From Isoetes taiwanensis (taxonomy: Eukaryota; Streptophyta; Lycopodiopsida; Isoetales; Isoetaceae), in the NCBI GenBank assembly GCA_021234155.1, contig JAJEKV010000094.1:2385782-2449781 (forward strand): DNA of 64,000 nt, read 5' to 3'. The translations under genes and the position numbers were made by a program. This document shows positions 9,529-20,820 of this stretch, one piece after another (position 1 is the stretch's first letter; each line of letters starts with the position of its first letter). The notes under the pieces were generated by a model. It was not told the DNA's origin. It made no database searches and was given only the letters and a program-made list of their open reading frames with translations.

Positions 9529-11250
9529 GAATGCCACGGCTAAAAATTGCAATGCTCCAACAAAAGAGATTTATTTCTACCAAGCAAGTTGAAATAGCTT
9601 TTCAAAATGTTGGCATCGAGAAGTTAGTCTGAAAGATATAATTTCTTAGGCACCTGGCTTGCATGGTCGCGTTTGAGAGTGAACAAATGGGGTAATGTCA
9701 TGAAGGATGAAGTTAGTCTAGCAATTCCTGCTCCAATGCCAACATCAATCTAACCCGCACAATCATTTGCCCAAGAGCGATATAGATTTTCTCTTGTTAG
9801 TAGATTCTCTCACTTAATGGAACACTTTAGAAAAGTATGGCTAGAAGAAGCAATATTTGAAAAGATATACAAGTTGATTGCAACATAGTTTAAAGTTTGC
9901 ATCCTTCATATGGGCTACAAATACAAGTTCATCATGCCTAGTCAAACTTACACAATAAGGGTCATGTGTTCCGGAAGTACTCCCTAGATTATTCTTGGGC
10001 ATCATCCAACCTGTAATGACATAAGGTGTTTTGCAAGGGTGCTTACTTGGGAATCCATGGGGAGCTATTTAGCTTATGTTGTTTGTAAGTTTGCATGTGA
10101 GTTATACTAGTTAGTAAGAGGCTTGAATGGTAATGCCAAATGACCAGGAAATGGCTCTGTATTATTTAATACTAGAGAATTGTATGTTATGCAGTCTACG
10201 CGTGGTAGAGCAGGAAGGACTATTAAAGAAGTTATGAATCGGGCCGATAATGGAAACTCTGTCACGGTGGAAGGAACTCATATTCCTATGAAGGTCATAC
10301 TAATATTTGTTGATATTTCAATCTAACCTAGACTAATAACTGTTGCCTGAGTGGTTAGAATTATAGATAGTGTTTTGACTAATAACTGTTGCCTGAGTGG
10401 TTATAACTAGGAAATTAAATAATTGTGATTCTGTGAATAGATCTTTGGCAATATAGTTTTTTAGTTGCCACCAGATGAATTGAACTCCATAGCAGACATG
10501 GAAAGAAAGATTGATCTTCATATCTAGACCAAGCCAGAGAAGACATATCAATCATTTGATGGTATAGTTTAGTTGAATATTCCAGGTTTTGTGGCCATTT
10601 AAGATGCATAAATCTAACATGTGACTATTTCCTTTCCAGAAGACTGCCCAATGATGTAAAGGATTAGAGGATGTTTTGTAAAGGGCCCTTGATGATGTAC
10701 AAAAGGACTTTTATTCATGTTACTTCTTTTTCATATTGACTTGTAATAATTACTATTGTTGTTTGTAAGATACAATACATCAATACATCCTAAGTATATG
10801 TTTTAAACACTTGCCGTATGAGTGCATATGCTATAGCTTGAAAATAAATCAGTAGAGATTTCATCCTATCAGATTAGAATGTTCTTAGAATTTTTTTCTA
10901 AAAAACCCTCTAAGCCCTCTCCAAAAAAACCCTCCAAATAAAAATCCCCTATAGTGGGATGCAAGATTTTGGATAATAGCACAACCCTTGTTAGAATAGT
11001 CACACCTCTATGCACACATTCTGTGGCAAGGTCCTAGATATCATATATGTCGGCAAGTGGTGTTCTCATTGAGCTTTTGTAAAATCACTGAGTACAAAAA
11101 TGATTCCCCTATTTGGGGTAGAAAAGTTTGAAATTATTGATAAACATGCTCTGAAACTAGACAATCATTGAGAGCATGATGGAAATGGAGAAAACAAGAT
11201 AAAATATGATCCATCCACTGCTTAAACAAGGTAAAGGTGAGAAAAAACTG
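9529..11250. other. no gene recognised
   Basis: AT-rich DNA without recognised domains. A 48-bp direct repeat containing CTAATAACTGTTGCCTGAGT lies at about 10333-10405. Short frames here show no family resemblance. Confidence 0.35.
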
Positions 11251-11328
11251 GCGACAGCTTCTCATCGAGATGAAAAACCTCGCCCATGCGGGTTTTCGAG
11301 GAAAACCCTAATGAGAAACGGTCGCCAA
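11251..11328. repeat. nested inverted repeat (hairpin)
   Basis: GGCGACAGCTTCTCAT at the left pairs imperfectly with ATGAGAAACGGTCGCC at the right. Inside, AACCTCGCCCATGCGGGTTT and TCGAGG form a second stem. The whole can fold as a long hairpin and may be a small MITE-like element. Confidence 0.5.
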
Positions 11329-11539
11329 CGCTCTTGAGGAATGCATTAGCTGAGAAGTGCTATGAAACAAATATGATGGCCAGGCCTCCATGAAAAGGAG
11401 CTCGGTCACGCGTCCTTGGACAACCACGAAATCTGCAAAACATAACCTACAGTAGAAAATCGGAGAAGAAGCAAAACACATTAGAAAGTCAGGAGCTTCA
11501 AGCAAAGGCGCATGCCAAAATGCAATAATATAAAGAATA

Positions 11540-11790
11540 ATAAAGCTCGGAGGCTCTAGAGCCACGCCGAGAAAGAAACAACAACCGACCAATCGGGAAT
11601 CGTCCGTAGAAAACACCATTGCGGGAAAACAACATCCGATTAGTGCTGCCTCAGAGGCGACAACGCCATGCCGAGAAAATATGAATAATAAATATTATCT
11701 CGGAAGCTACAGTGCCACGCCGAGAAAGAATGAAAAATAAGTGTGCTTTGGAGGCTACAGCCCCGCGCCGAGAAAAATTGAAGAATAAAC
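11540..11790. repeat. four hairpin units with CTCGG...CCGAG stems
   Basis: Units near 11547, 11650, 11698 and 11750 each read roughly CTCGGAAGCTACAGTGCCAC and GCCGAGAAA, so CTCGG pairs with CCGAG. The first also holds the palindrome GGCTCTAGAGCC. Spacing is about 50-100 bp. Confidence 0.6.
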
Positions 11791-13569
11791 AAATATACAC
11801 TTTAAGAAAATAGAAAAAGGAAAACCATAGAGGAAACTGGAGGTTGGAGGGCAACCTGAGAAAAAATATACAAATAGATAAAGATTAACGATGGTCAACC
11901 GACTGATGGAAAATGGAGCAACTTCACGACAGAAAGTAATAATGAGAAAGGAAAAAATGGACAAAGTAGACAATCCATCAAGGAGGGGAGGGCGAGGGAA
12001 TGTGGTAGGACAGACAGGAAGAAGAAAACTAGCTCAAGAGGACGCCGATGAGGAAGAAGCAGAAGAAACATGTATATAAAGAAAAACTAGGCTCAAAATA
12101 GCAGATGACGTCCCTTGCCAAAGAATGGCGGTTCTATTGCTTCGCAATAGAACCTTGACATTCTGTGGCAAGGTCCTAGATAGCATATATATCGGCCGAT
12201 AGAAGAGGAATGAATCTCAAAATACTCAGCATAGAGGATGGAAGAACAAAGAAGCTAGATCAAAAAATAGAATAAGTGAAAAGGAGATAATGGAACCAAG
12301 ACAAAAAACCAGGTACAAGAAACAAGTCGTGGAAAAGATAAAGCTCCGGTGGCAGGATGGAAGGAACTAAAGGGATACCACAAACCTGATGGAACCTAAG
12401 AAGCACTATAGCAAAAGAGCTGAACTGAGAAAAGTCGGGGTGGCATATCACGAACTACATTCCATGGAGGACATGATAAGAGGGTTAGACATGATATAAA
12501 ACTGAAACAAAACAGAGGCAAAGGCATAAAGGGCACAAATGGATAACTGAGAAAAGAAACTTATTGGAAGCGGCAAATTGCACCATCATGTAAGCAAGAC
12601 AAATAAAACGAGTATAGAGAAACTCCAGCGAGAAATACATGGAACAAATGAGTGGGTAAAAAAAAAGAACAAATGGGGTTGATGAAAGGAGACAAAGGAA
12701 CGATACAAAACCAGGAAGGGGCAGCAACGTAATAGGAGAACTTGAATGGATGCAAGAGCAGCCGAGGTCAAGTGGATGAACAAAAAACCAAGGTGAATAA
12801 GGCAGGGAGTTGAAAAGGCCAAAAGGACACAAAAGAATCGAAGAAAAGATGAAACATATGTAACAGGATTGAAGGTTACAGGAACAACAGGAACCCATAG
12901 AACAGAAGAAGCACATATAGTAGAAGAGTCGGATTGAGGAAAAGCAGTTGTGATACATCAAGGACCAAACTAGAAAACATGACAATGAGAACTAACGAAG
13001 CAGACTAGACAAGAGCAACAGAGCAAAAAGGACCTAACAACAGGACAAACAAGATGGAGCAAATGGCGGAAAGAAGTACTATTAGAAGACAAAAGTTAAA
13101 GAAGTAAGGTACAAAATAAGGTGATCAACGCAACTGGAGTAAATACACATTATGAAGAAAAGAAATAAATGAAAAACAGCAATGATGCGCAAAGTTAAGT
13201 ACCTTGCACCTATAACGGAAAGAAAACCAAACGAGTGAAACAAGGTAAAACAGTAAAGAAGAGGGAACCAAAATGAGCATAAAAGAAACAAACGGAATGG
13301 GTCAAAGAGACAACGGAATAAAGACAACACAGGTGCAAAGAAAGTGCGGCAACAAAAACTAAGGGACAGAATAAGACAAGGGAACAAATAGAAGGAGGTG
13401 GATCTACCAGACCGAGAGCAACTGAGAAAACTAGGTAAATGAAAAAAGAAATATGAAATAAAAAATCCAACGGAGCAGAAGGATGAAGATGAAACAAGAA
13501 ATCAAAGGAGCGAAAAGAGTAATGGGATAAAAAAGATAAACAGGGAGTAATGAAGCCACAAAGATAATA

Positions 13570-13910
13570 GAGCATTGGAACAAACGAGGTAAAAAGGCGC
13601 AAGCAAGAAGTGCAAGAATACCGGAATAATAAAATGCATAAAGTTATAAATGGAGTAATGAGAGAACAAATGTAATAGAGTAATGGAACAAACGAGACAA
13701 AGAGGGCAGCAAAGAGTGCCAGAGTATCGGAATGATGAAATGCATAAAGTGAACAAATGGAACAATGCAGTGAAAGATGGGAAAGGAACTGTTGAGATAA
13801 TGGAACAAACGAGGCAAAGAGGGCAAGTAAAGAGTGCCAGAGTACCGAGACGATAGAATGATGCAGCAAAAGATGGGAAAGAGACTGTTGAGACAAACAA
13901 ATCCATGCAT
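13570..13910. repeat. degenerate satellite, about 110-116 bp units
   Basis: AACAAACGAGGCAAAGAGGG-type text recurs at 13579, 13688 and 13804, each followed by AAGAGTGCCAGAGTA and GATGAAATGCATAAAGT-type text. Confidence 0.75.
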
Positions 13911-13917
13911 GTGATAA

Positions 13918-13993
13918 AACAACAACAACAACAACAACAAGCAGAAAAAGAATAAAGAATAAAGAATAAAGAATAAAGAATAAAGAATAAAGA
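13918..13993. repeat. microsatellites (ACA)n and (AATAAAG)n
   Basis: About seven ACA units are followed by about six units of AATAAAG. Confidence 0.95.
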
Positions 13994-14653
13994 AGCAGCG
14001 AAGGAAGAGAATTGATGGATTAAAGAATACTACGTCAACAAAGGTTATGATAAGACTGAAGTGACGCAGCTAAAAAAGAGAAAAGGGGCAATAAGCCCAA
14101 AGAACCATGGGGAAAGCCAGACAACAAGAGCAATTTTAGGCGAACAGAACGAAAGGTGTCATGAAAGAGAGAGCCAGCGGTACACAGGGCAATAAAAAAT
14201 AAGGAATATACGAGTAAGGGAGCAAGCGTAATATAGGATAATCAAGAAACAAGGAGCAACTAAGCAATACATATTGATGGCAATACTAAGAAACGATACA
14301 ACGCAAGACAAAGAGAAATAAAATGGACACCATGATCAAAGATAATAAATGGGTTAAGCGAGCAATGGTACGAGTAGCGTGGACGACCACCAAGTAAATA
14401 GGAACGAGGAAAAAAGAAGTAATAATCGAAATAAAGAAAAGAAAAGGCAAAGGAAAATCGTACAAATCAAAGAAAACCCACATGAAATTATAAGCATGAG
14501 AGAATGAAGAGAATGCACCATCCGTCATGAAACTAGAAAAGCCCAACAAACCCAGAAAAGTGTTTTTACAGAGTTTTATAGCGCTAACCCAAAAAAGTGT
14601 AGCTGAATGTTGATACGTGGGTGTGATCAGTCAATAAAGCTTATCATTCTCAT

Positions 14654-14870
14654 TCTAGATGTTATACCACCTCATTGATGCATTGAATGATAAGCTAGAG
14701 TGGAGCATAGCTATCAAATTCTGCCATTTATAATGCTTTCAACAATCACAACCTTCAACAACCAACTTCCAGATGTTATATACCGCCTCAATTGATGCAT
14801 TGAATGATAAACTAGAGTGGAGAACAGCTGCTACATTCTGCCATTTATTATGTTTTCAACAAGGTAATGC
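14654..14870. repeat. tandem duplication, about 115 bp
   Basis: The phrases TTGATGCATTGAATGATAA, then CTAGAGTGGAG and TTCTGCCATTTAT, recur at an offset of about 115 bp. Confidence 0.8.
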
Positions 14871-15640
14871 CTCAAGATACATATTAACAAAGGTCATTCT
14901 ATTCAGTCACAACTAAAACAATGTAGCATTAGTGTTTACGCATTCACGGGGATCACACGTATTATGTTGTGCAATTGTGGAATGGGCAAGGTATTACATA
15001 TGGTTTTGCATGGTTAAAGAGGGTATTAGTATGCCTAAATCGTATTTTGCTGATGTCAGTAAATGGGTTTTGAGTTTTCTAATGTGTTTTACTTTGTTTC
15101 TTTTTTGTAGTTCTTTCTTTTTTAAGGTAGTATTTGTGGCAATTTCATATGGCAGGGCAGGGCAGCGTGGTGGCTATGGCGGCGTCCTTCTTGGCCGACT
15201 GCCTGGCCACCCGGGGGATCCACCTTCTTTATAAGGGATATGCCACCTGCGTGCATAGGGTAGCCGAAAAACCCCTAGTATACATGTTTCTGATAGGCAA
15301 ATTTGACCCCTTTCCGTATGGTTTTACAACTAGAAGAACATCCCAAAACCCCTATGCCCCCTAGTATACATACGGAAAAGGGTAAAAAATCGCCCCCTCC
15401 CATTGATGCACGTGGTTTTGACAGGTTCCACAAGGTGACGCCCTCTTGCCTGGCCATGGCCGAGCTTCCGGCAAAGCTGCTGGGCGATTGGCATCTTGTG
15501 TGAAACTGTAGAAGAACTGCATGTACCTTTTTTTTATGGAAGTTTAGTAATCACTTGTAATTGCATGGCATGTAAGGATAAGAGTAAGAGCATAAATGGC
15601 AGCGTTCTTCTTGGCCGGCTGCCTGGCCATTTTTGCCATG
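14871..15640. other. no gene recognised; GC-rich phrases repeated
   Basis: CTTCTTGGCCG(A/G)CTGCCTGGCC occurs at about 15187 and 15607, and a related phrase lies near 15440. The frames across it do not resemble a known protein. Confidence 0.3.
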
Positions 15641-15649
15641 ATAAGTCTG

Positions 15650-16028
15650 TATTACTGGGTTTCTATTGTTGTTGTAAGAAAGGAGGAGTTCTTTCAGTGG
15701 GAATTCTTTGCGAAGTGCTTTTGCACTGTATTACTGGGTTTACGTTGTTGTTGAAAGAAAGAGAGAGTTCTTTTGGTCGAAAATCCTTGAGAATGTGATT
15801 CTGCTGCATTAACAAGTAAAGAATGAGAATGACAGGTTGTCCCTAAGCCGTTGTTGACAGAGTTCTTTCGATTAGAATTCTTTCGCGGTGCTTTTGCCTC
15901 AGATTCTTGGTTTACGTTGTTGTTGAAAGAAAGAGAGAGTTCTTTTGGTCGAAAATCCTTGAGAATGTGATTCTGCTGCATCAACAAGTAAAGAATGAGA
16001 ATGACAGGTTGTCCCTAAGCCGTTGAAG
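15650..16028. repeat. 172-bp tandem repeat, about 2.3 copies
   Basis: The block containing TTTACGTTGTTGTTGAAAGA, then GAAAATCCTTGAGAATGTGA and GACAGGTTGTCCCTAAGCCG, occurs at 15739 and 15911 (offset 172). A partial earlier copy starts near 15650. Confidence 0.85.
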
Positions 16029-16221
16029 ATCCCATGTTCTAAATTTTCCCTTTAAGAATTGCATGTAATGTCCTTTGGTTTTTTGTAGTTGCAGCGTGTT
16101 GTGTGGTGGAGAAGAAAATGAAGAAAATTGAGAACATAGGGTAGCCGTATGGTCATCGGCATGCTTGAGCACATGCATCGGATTGGCCCCCTGGTGTAAT
16201 GGATGTACGGATGTTTTCCCT

Positions 16222-16292
16222 GGTCTAGTGTTTGTGGGCAGCACATCACATATAATGTGCTGCTATTGTTTGTGGGCAGCACATCACATTAT
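16222..16292. repeat. short tandem duplication, about 40 bp
   Basis: GTTTGTGGGCAGCACATCAC followed by ATTATA-like text occurs twice. Confidence 0.8.
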
Positions 16293-16500
16293 AGTATGTT
16301 CAGCGCCCTGAGCTGCGCCCTGAGCTATGGTAGTGTTGTTTGAGCGTTTGTTGAGGTACACAGTTCATGAAGCATAGCGCATGTGATGTGCTTGTGTTGT
16401 ACTGAGATTCAGCTCGATTATGAGCAGACCTCATATTAATGAATAGCCATTTCATATGCTGCGTCTTTCCTTTTTGTAACTGAATATAATCTGTTTAAAT

Positions 16501-16612
16501 CTGAATGATGTAATTGAGAAGTCAATCTCTTAGAAATCATTGACTTAAGGACAAATCTGAATGATGTAATTGAGAAGTCAATCTCTTAGAAATCATTGAC
16601 TTAAGGACATTG
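16501..16612. repeat. 56-bp perfect tandem repeat with hairpins
   Basis: CTGAATGATGTAATTGAGAA begins both units (16501, 16557). Each unit holds the inverted repeat AAGTCAAT...ATTGACTT. It lies immediately before the left hairpin repeat of the putative rolling-circle element. Confidence 0.9.
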
Positions 16613-16626
16613 TCTTGAAATCATAG

Positions 16627-16728
16627 GGTGACGTGGAAAAGGGGGTTTGACCCCATCTTATTTTCCAGCGACGGACCAGGATGATGGAGAGGGAATATGT
16701 TGAAGAATATTCCCTATATCTATGGCCA
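16627..16728. repeat. left double-hairpin repeat
   Basis: Hairpin 1 has the outer stem TGGAAAA (16634-16640) with TTTTCCA (16661-16667) and an inner G4/C4 pairing around TTTGACCCCATCTT. Hairpin 2 is GGGAATAT (16691-16698) with ATATTCCC (16707-16714), followed by TATGGCC. The block aligns along its length with 22844-22948 in the same orientation, with stem bases changed in pairs. Candidate terminus or replication signal. Confidence 0.6.
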
Positions 16729-17820
16729 GAAATAAGCGATTATGTTGTAACCACGTTGCATAAAGACATTATATCCTTATTAAAAACAACTAAAAGTGAT
16801 AAAATAGTAGCAGTTTAAGGACACCCTTACTCATGTCCTGCGATAATGGGCACATGTACGGTTCAGTAATAAGTTAAAAGAAACTATCATCTATGCTTAG
16901 GTAAATAGTATCACATTGTTTAATTGCCATCACCAAATAAGGAACCAACATAGTTCCCTTGAGGATCATAGTGACATCATGTTGGCTACAACAGCCTAAT
17001 TGTGCACAATCAAATTTCTAGATAGATCTCCCAGTAAATTTCCAAGGGACTTTAGTACGTCTTTATGCACCTATTGGTTTCATAAGAAAAATGTCATTTT
17101 CCATCAAGCCACGTTTGCATCCCAGGTTCTACCCTGGCTTCGCCAAAACAATCCATCAGAATAGCCCATGTGATAGTTTCCAATTGGAGCTGGTGGTTGC
17201 CCACCATTTTGTTAGGCTGCAGTCAGGAACCGCCTGCATTTTATTTCTCTGCATTGTGCAACCTTCAACATGCCCAAACTGATCTTCCTTTTCTGTCCCA
17301 ACACAAGGAACAGTGCTACCACTGCAAAGAATATATCCTTCCTGCAGATTTTCTGGTTTCATTAATATGGTTTTGAAAATATGAAAATCTTAAGCAAAAA
17401 GGAAATATTTCCATAGTTTGTACCTATTGTTTCCTTGTGATACTATTTAGCTAATTAGTCTCACCAGTGAAGAATTATAGTAGTAGCGTTTAAATAATCA
17501 TTGATACTCATCTTGCATTTCTGAAATCCTCTAACTGAACTGGTTCTTTAAAGCCGCGTTATAGGTCACAGCCACCACTTTGAGTTCCAGATAAAAGCCA
17601 CTACGATACAATATACATGCTTTATGCCTCTTTAAGAGAATTGCCTTTCCTGTCCTTGAATGATGTAGAACAAGAAAAATGCATCATAGCGCATCCTTTG
17701 TTTGCCAATCTGCAATTTGTAGGTAGTCAGACTGACTCGATCAATTGTGATATCCAGGGAACACTAGTAATGGTAGACAGAGAACTGAGTAAATTAAAAT
17801 AATGTTGAGTGGATAGTCAG
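16729..17820. other. no gene recognised
   Basis: 3' flank of the PIF1-type gene. Short frames near 17090-17380 show no family resemblance. Confidence 0.35.
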
Positions 17821-19692
17821 TCAGCCTTCAACACAGACCATATGGCTGCAATCTTGATTACAAGAGAGCTCTTCGTAAAATGACAAGACCTTTGGATGGG
17901 CTCTGACTTTTGCTGGGTTAAAACCTAAGAGCCTCAGTCCTTCAAGTGTCCGCACTCTAGATAGAGCAACATAAACCATCCCATATTCGAACGCTCTAGA
18001 AAGATCAGTTTCTACCTTATCCAATGTCATACCTTGGCATTTGTGGACTGTTAAAGCCCACGCGAGGATAAGTGGTACCTGTGTCCTTTTTGCAATTTGT
18101 GTCTCACCTTCCATGACAGTCCAGCTCTGAGCGAATACAACTCTCTCTGCACCATCACATGCAAAACGTACAATAGGCCAAACTCTCCCATAACTAGAAG
18201 GTGAATGTTCAGGTGGAACAGGCCCCTGATCTGAAAAAAAACCCACAACTACTCCCCTTGCCCCGTTGACTAATCCAATAGCTGTGTTCAAGTTTTTTAT
18301 TAACATCACCTGCGCCCCTATACAAAGAGAAAGTACCTTCTCTGCTAAAACGTTCCTGAGCAATGTTAGTGCAAAGGCATTCCGCCCTTCATCATGTGCC
18401 ACAAAGACAACAACCTCCTTTTGAAGTGCCTTGAGGTTTTGCACATTTTCATGCAGAACCTCCACCTTCCTAGGATAGAGCCTAGTAGGAGAAACACCCA
18501 AATCAACCGAAAGATCAGTGCAACCCCTTAGCCTCTTCAGTGTTTCAGTTGAACAAATACCTCGTCTGATTTCATGCAGCATAGCAACAAACTCTTTATC
18601 AGCCTGCCTAAATACATGCGTTAACTCAACTTGAAGATCAAAACAATCCTTCCAACACTCTGCCTCAAAAGCAAACGACTTCGATATCAACTCATGTTTA
18701 ACGGGTGGAAGTTGAAGGAAGTCCCCACTGATAATAAGCTGCAAACCACCAAATGGCTCATTGACCATTCGTATTTCTCTTCCCACGTAGTCTAGCTTAT
18801 CAAACAGATCTCCATCAATCATGCTTATCTCATCAATAATCAAAACTTTTGCCATTAACCAGCGCCAAGCCTTATCTGATGACCCTCTAACCTTTTTAAG
18901 AAGGGCTTCTTTGCCTCCAGTACCTGAACCAACACCTGCAAAGTAATGCAATGTCGTTCCCCCCAAAGCACAGGCAGCAAGTCCTGTAGAAGCAGTGACA
19001 TAGACAGCCCAGGGATCATTCATAGCCTTTAAAATCCTAATAGCACATCTAAGCACATAACTTTTGCCAGTCCCTGCAGAACCTGTCAGGAAAACAGATT
19101 TCTTGTCAGCAACGGCTTGAAGGACCATTGCTTGCTGCTTTGACAAAGTAGCGCTTACTTCCTCCATGACTTCAGATACACTTTCTACTCCTTTCACTTC
19201 TGCAATCACTCTTGCGGCAGTTCCATCAGCAGAGTGAGCATGTGGATGACCTACAGATGAACATGTAGAACAACCTGCATCATGAGATACTTGTGCTCCT
19301 GTATGCTCTTCATATCCTACAACCTTGACCTCTCGATGTTGGGCATCCTCTATGGACGAACATGGAGGACAAGACTGCAAGTGGGAATGGTGTTCATCCC
19401 TTATAACTTTGTCTGAATGTTCCGTGCATGTAGAACAACCATGAGCATGGCCCTCTTGTATCGTATGGTGGTGATCTTCAATTCTCAAAACTGCCGTATC
19501 AACTTCTATCTCCCCCACTATCGAGGTCCTTTCATCATACGGTTGATGACTTAATGTGTTCGCAGGTTCAAGTGTTGTGCACATGCCACCAGTGATATGT
19601 AAATGCTGTAATGCAGCAGTAGAGAGGTTGCATAATTGAGCATAATGTGGGTGTCTATGATAGACATGGCGATGATGCACAACCATGTCCAA
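17821..19692 (-). CDS. PIF1: PIF1-type 5'-to-3' DNA helicase
   Basis: Uninterrupted 623-codon frame starting at the ATG at 19692. It encodes a superfamily 1B helicase that unwinds DNA 5' to 3' and acts on G-quadruplexes and at forks and telomeres. Motifs in order: Q-like LSKQQAMVLQAV (183-194), Walker A GSAGTGKS (204-211), ASTGLAACALGGTTLH (234-249), Walker B IIDEIS (285-290), GDFLQLPP (323-330), the PIF1 signature around LTHVFRQADKEF, then GAQVMLIKNL, LVNGARGVVVGF, LAWALTVHKCQGMTLD and VYVALSRVRTLEGLRLLGF. The order and wording follow canonical eukaryotic PIF1, not Helitron helicases, and no Rep domain is fused. Residues 1-180 are unusual: rich in His, with three H-x(2-3)-C-x2-C repeats (H84/C86/C89, H104/C108/C111, H137/C141/C144). 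The gene is divergent to the HUH-like gene at 20821. It may be a host gene or a component of a mobile element. Confidence 0.9.
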   Translation of the reverse strand: MDMVVHHRHVYHRHPHYAQLCNLSTAALQHLHITGGMCTTLEPANTLSHQPYDERTSIVGEIEVDTAVLRIEDHHHTIQEGHAHGCSTCTEHSDKVIRDEHHSHLQSCPPCSSIEDAQHREVKVVGYEEHTGAQVSHDAGCSTCSSVGHPHAHSADGTAARVIAEVKGVESVSEVMEEVSATLSKQQAMVLQAVADKKSVFLTGSAGTGKSYVLRCAIRILKAMNDPWAVYVTASTGLAACALGGTTLHYFAGVGSGTGGKEALLKKVRGSSDKAWRWLMAKVLIIDEISMIDGDLFDKLDYVGREIRMVNEPFGGLQLIISGDFLQLPPVKHELISKSFAFEAECWKDCFDLQVELTHVFRQADKEFVAMLHEIRRGICSTETLKRLRGCTDLSVDLGVSPTRLYPRKVEVLHENVQNLKALQKEVVVFVAHDEGRNAFALTLLRNVLAEKVLSLCIGAQVMLIKNLNTAIGLVNGARGVVVGFFSDQGPVPPEHSPSSYGRVWPIVRFACDGAERVVFAQSWTVMEGETQIAKRTQVPLILAWALTVHKCQGMTLDKVETDLSRAFEYGMVYVALSRVRTLEGLRLLGFNPAKVRAHPKVLSFYEELSCNQDCSHMVCVEG

Positions 19693-20820
19693 TCTATGGC
19701 CACAATAGCTGTTAGATATTGTGGCAAACCTTTGTGAAAGATGCTTTTGCTGGAAAGTTCAAATATAAACATGTCACTAAACCAGAACAAATATTCACGA
19801 TAAGCCTGCCAACTTATGACAAAGGAATTGAGATTCACATTCTTTTACGTAAATTATGATTTGGAGAAACGAAATTGACCATTCTGACCTGAAATAATCC
19901 ATATCCTTTAAAGTTCAGTCTGGTACCAAAACAAGGCGAATGTGAAAATGGAAGCCCTGCAGTGGCATCAAGATGGAAAGAAGCATCAAATCAAAGAAGC
20001 CCGTAATAACAAAAGCATTAGAATGGAAAAGCAGATTTACCGAGGGCAAAGTTCTTGAGATTTTGAAAGTGCTCCCTGCCTGTGGGCTTATAGGGGAGAT
20101 AAAGACGCATTTGAAAGGATATATAAAAATGTACGCACACTATTCAATCAGGGCTTCATGTGCAAATGAAGGCGTAACGAAGAGAGAGAACATTAGGGTG
20201 CGAAAAGAGAAAAATTTGGAATGGAAAATCTCTGAACATTTCTGAGGCGAATGAGCATAGCTCTTTTTATTTACTTGCTCATACCTGACGGAAGAGCTCT
20301 TTCAGACAGTGGACAGTGTGGCTAACTCCAAAGACTTAACCTATTTTGCCGTGCTCAGCGTCTCAAATGTTTTTCCTTTTCGTTTCCTAGACTAAAGAAC
20401 ATCTATATTTTTGAAGGATATAAATGCTTTTACTTCAATAGTACACAGGTAACTAAATGTCTTGATTATGTGCCCGAAATGAGGAATGATATGTTTATAA
20501 CTTAAGATTTTGCATGGTTGGTATGCGTATTCGTATGGAAATACGGTAGAAAATTATCTTTGGCGATGTGGATTCGAAACGGGGGTAATCCGGGGGCTCG
20601 AATCTACCGGGGAAGTTGGTCGAACCGGCCGTGGTTCACGTGGCTCCGAGATGGGCATGGCGGAGATGGCAAAGGCGGCGCTGGGTCTTCCATCCTTTCT
20701 GATTCGGCCACACAATAAGTAGGGATCGCCTCGGGTCTTCGGAAGGACATCTCTAGGTTTCTGTCAGCCGACTTCTGGTACAGGTAAGCCGTGTTTGGTG
20801 CTTGTTTTTCTTTTTTTGTG
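19693..20820. promoter_or_regulatory. shared upstream region of two divergent genes
   Basis: About 1.1 kb separates the PIF1 ATG from the first ATG of the HUH-like frame. It is AT-rich up to about 20500 and GC-richer from 20560 to 20790, where an exon-like end with CAG then GTAAGCC (about 20783) precedes the coding start. No TATA box was fixed with confidence. Confidence 0.3.

Larger units (their letters stand above)
11300..14560. other. purine-skewed, low-coding stretch
   Basis: For about 3 kb the plus strand is dominated by A and G (runs such as GAAAAAAGAAGTAATAATCG). The long minus-strand frames here are low-complexity (Ser/Leu/Phe/Cys-rich, for example CSISSTVPFPSF) and are a by-product of this skew, not genes. 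No protein domain is seen. Confidence 0.6.

Noticed and set aside
12485..13940. Long minus-strand frames rich in Ser, Leu, Phe and Cys
   Set aside because: They mirror the purine-rich plus strand and satellite units; low complexity, overlapping frames, no domain.
17821..19692. PIF1 frame as a Helitron Rep-helicase fragment
   Set aside because: The motifs (GSAGTGKS, ASTGLAACALGGTTLHYFAG, GDFLQLPPV) follow cellular PIF1 rather than Helitron helicases, and no Helitron-like N-domain, TC start or CTRR end was found.
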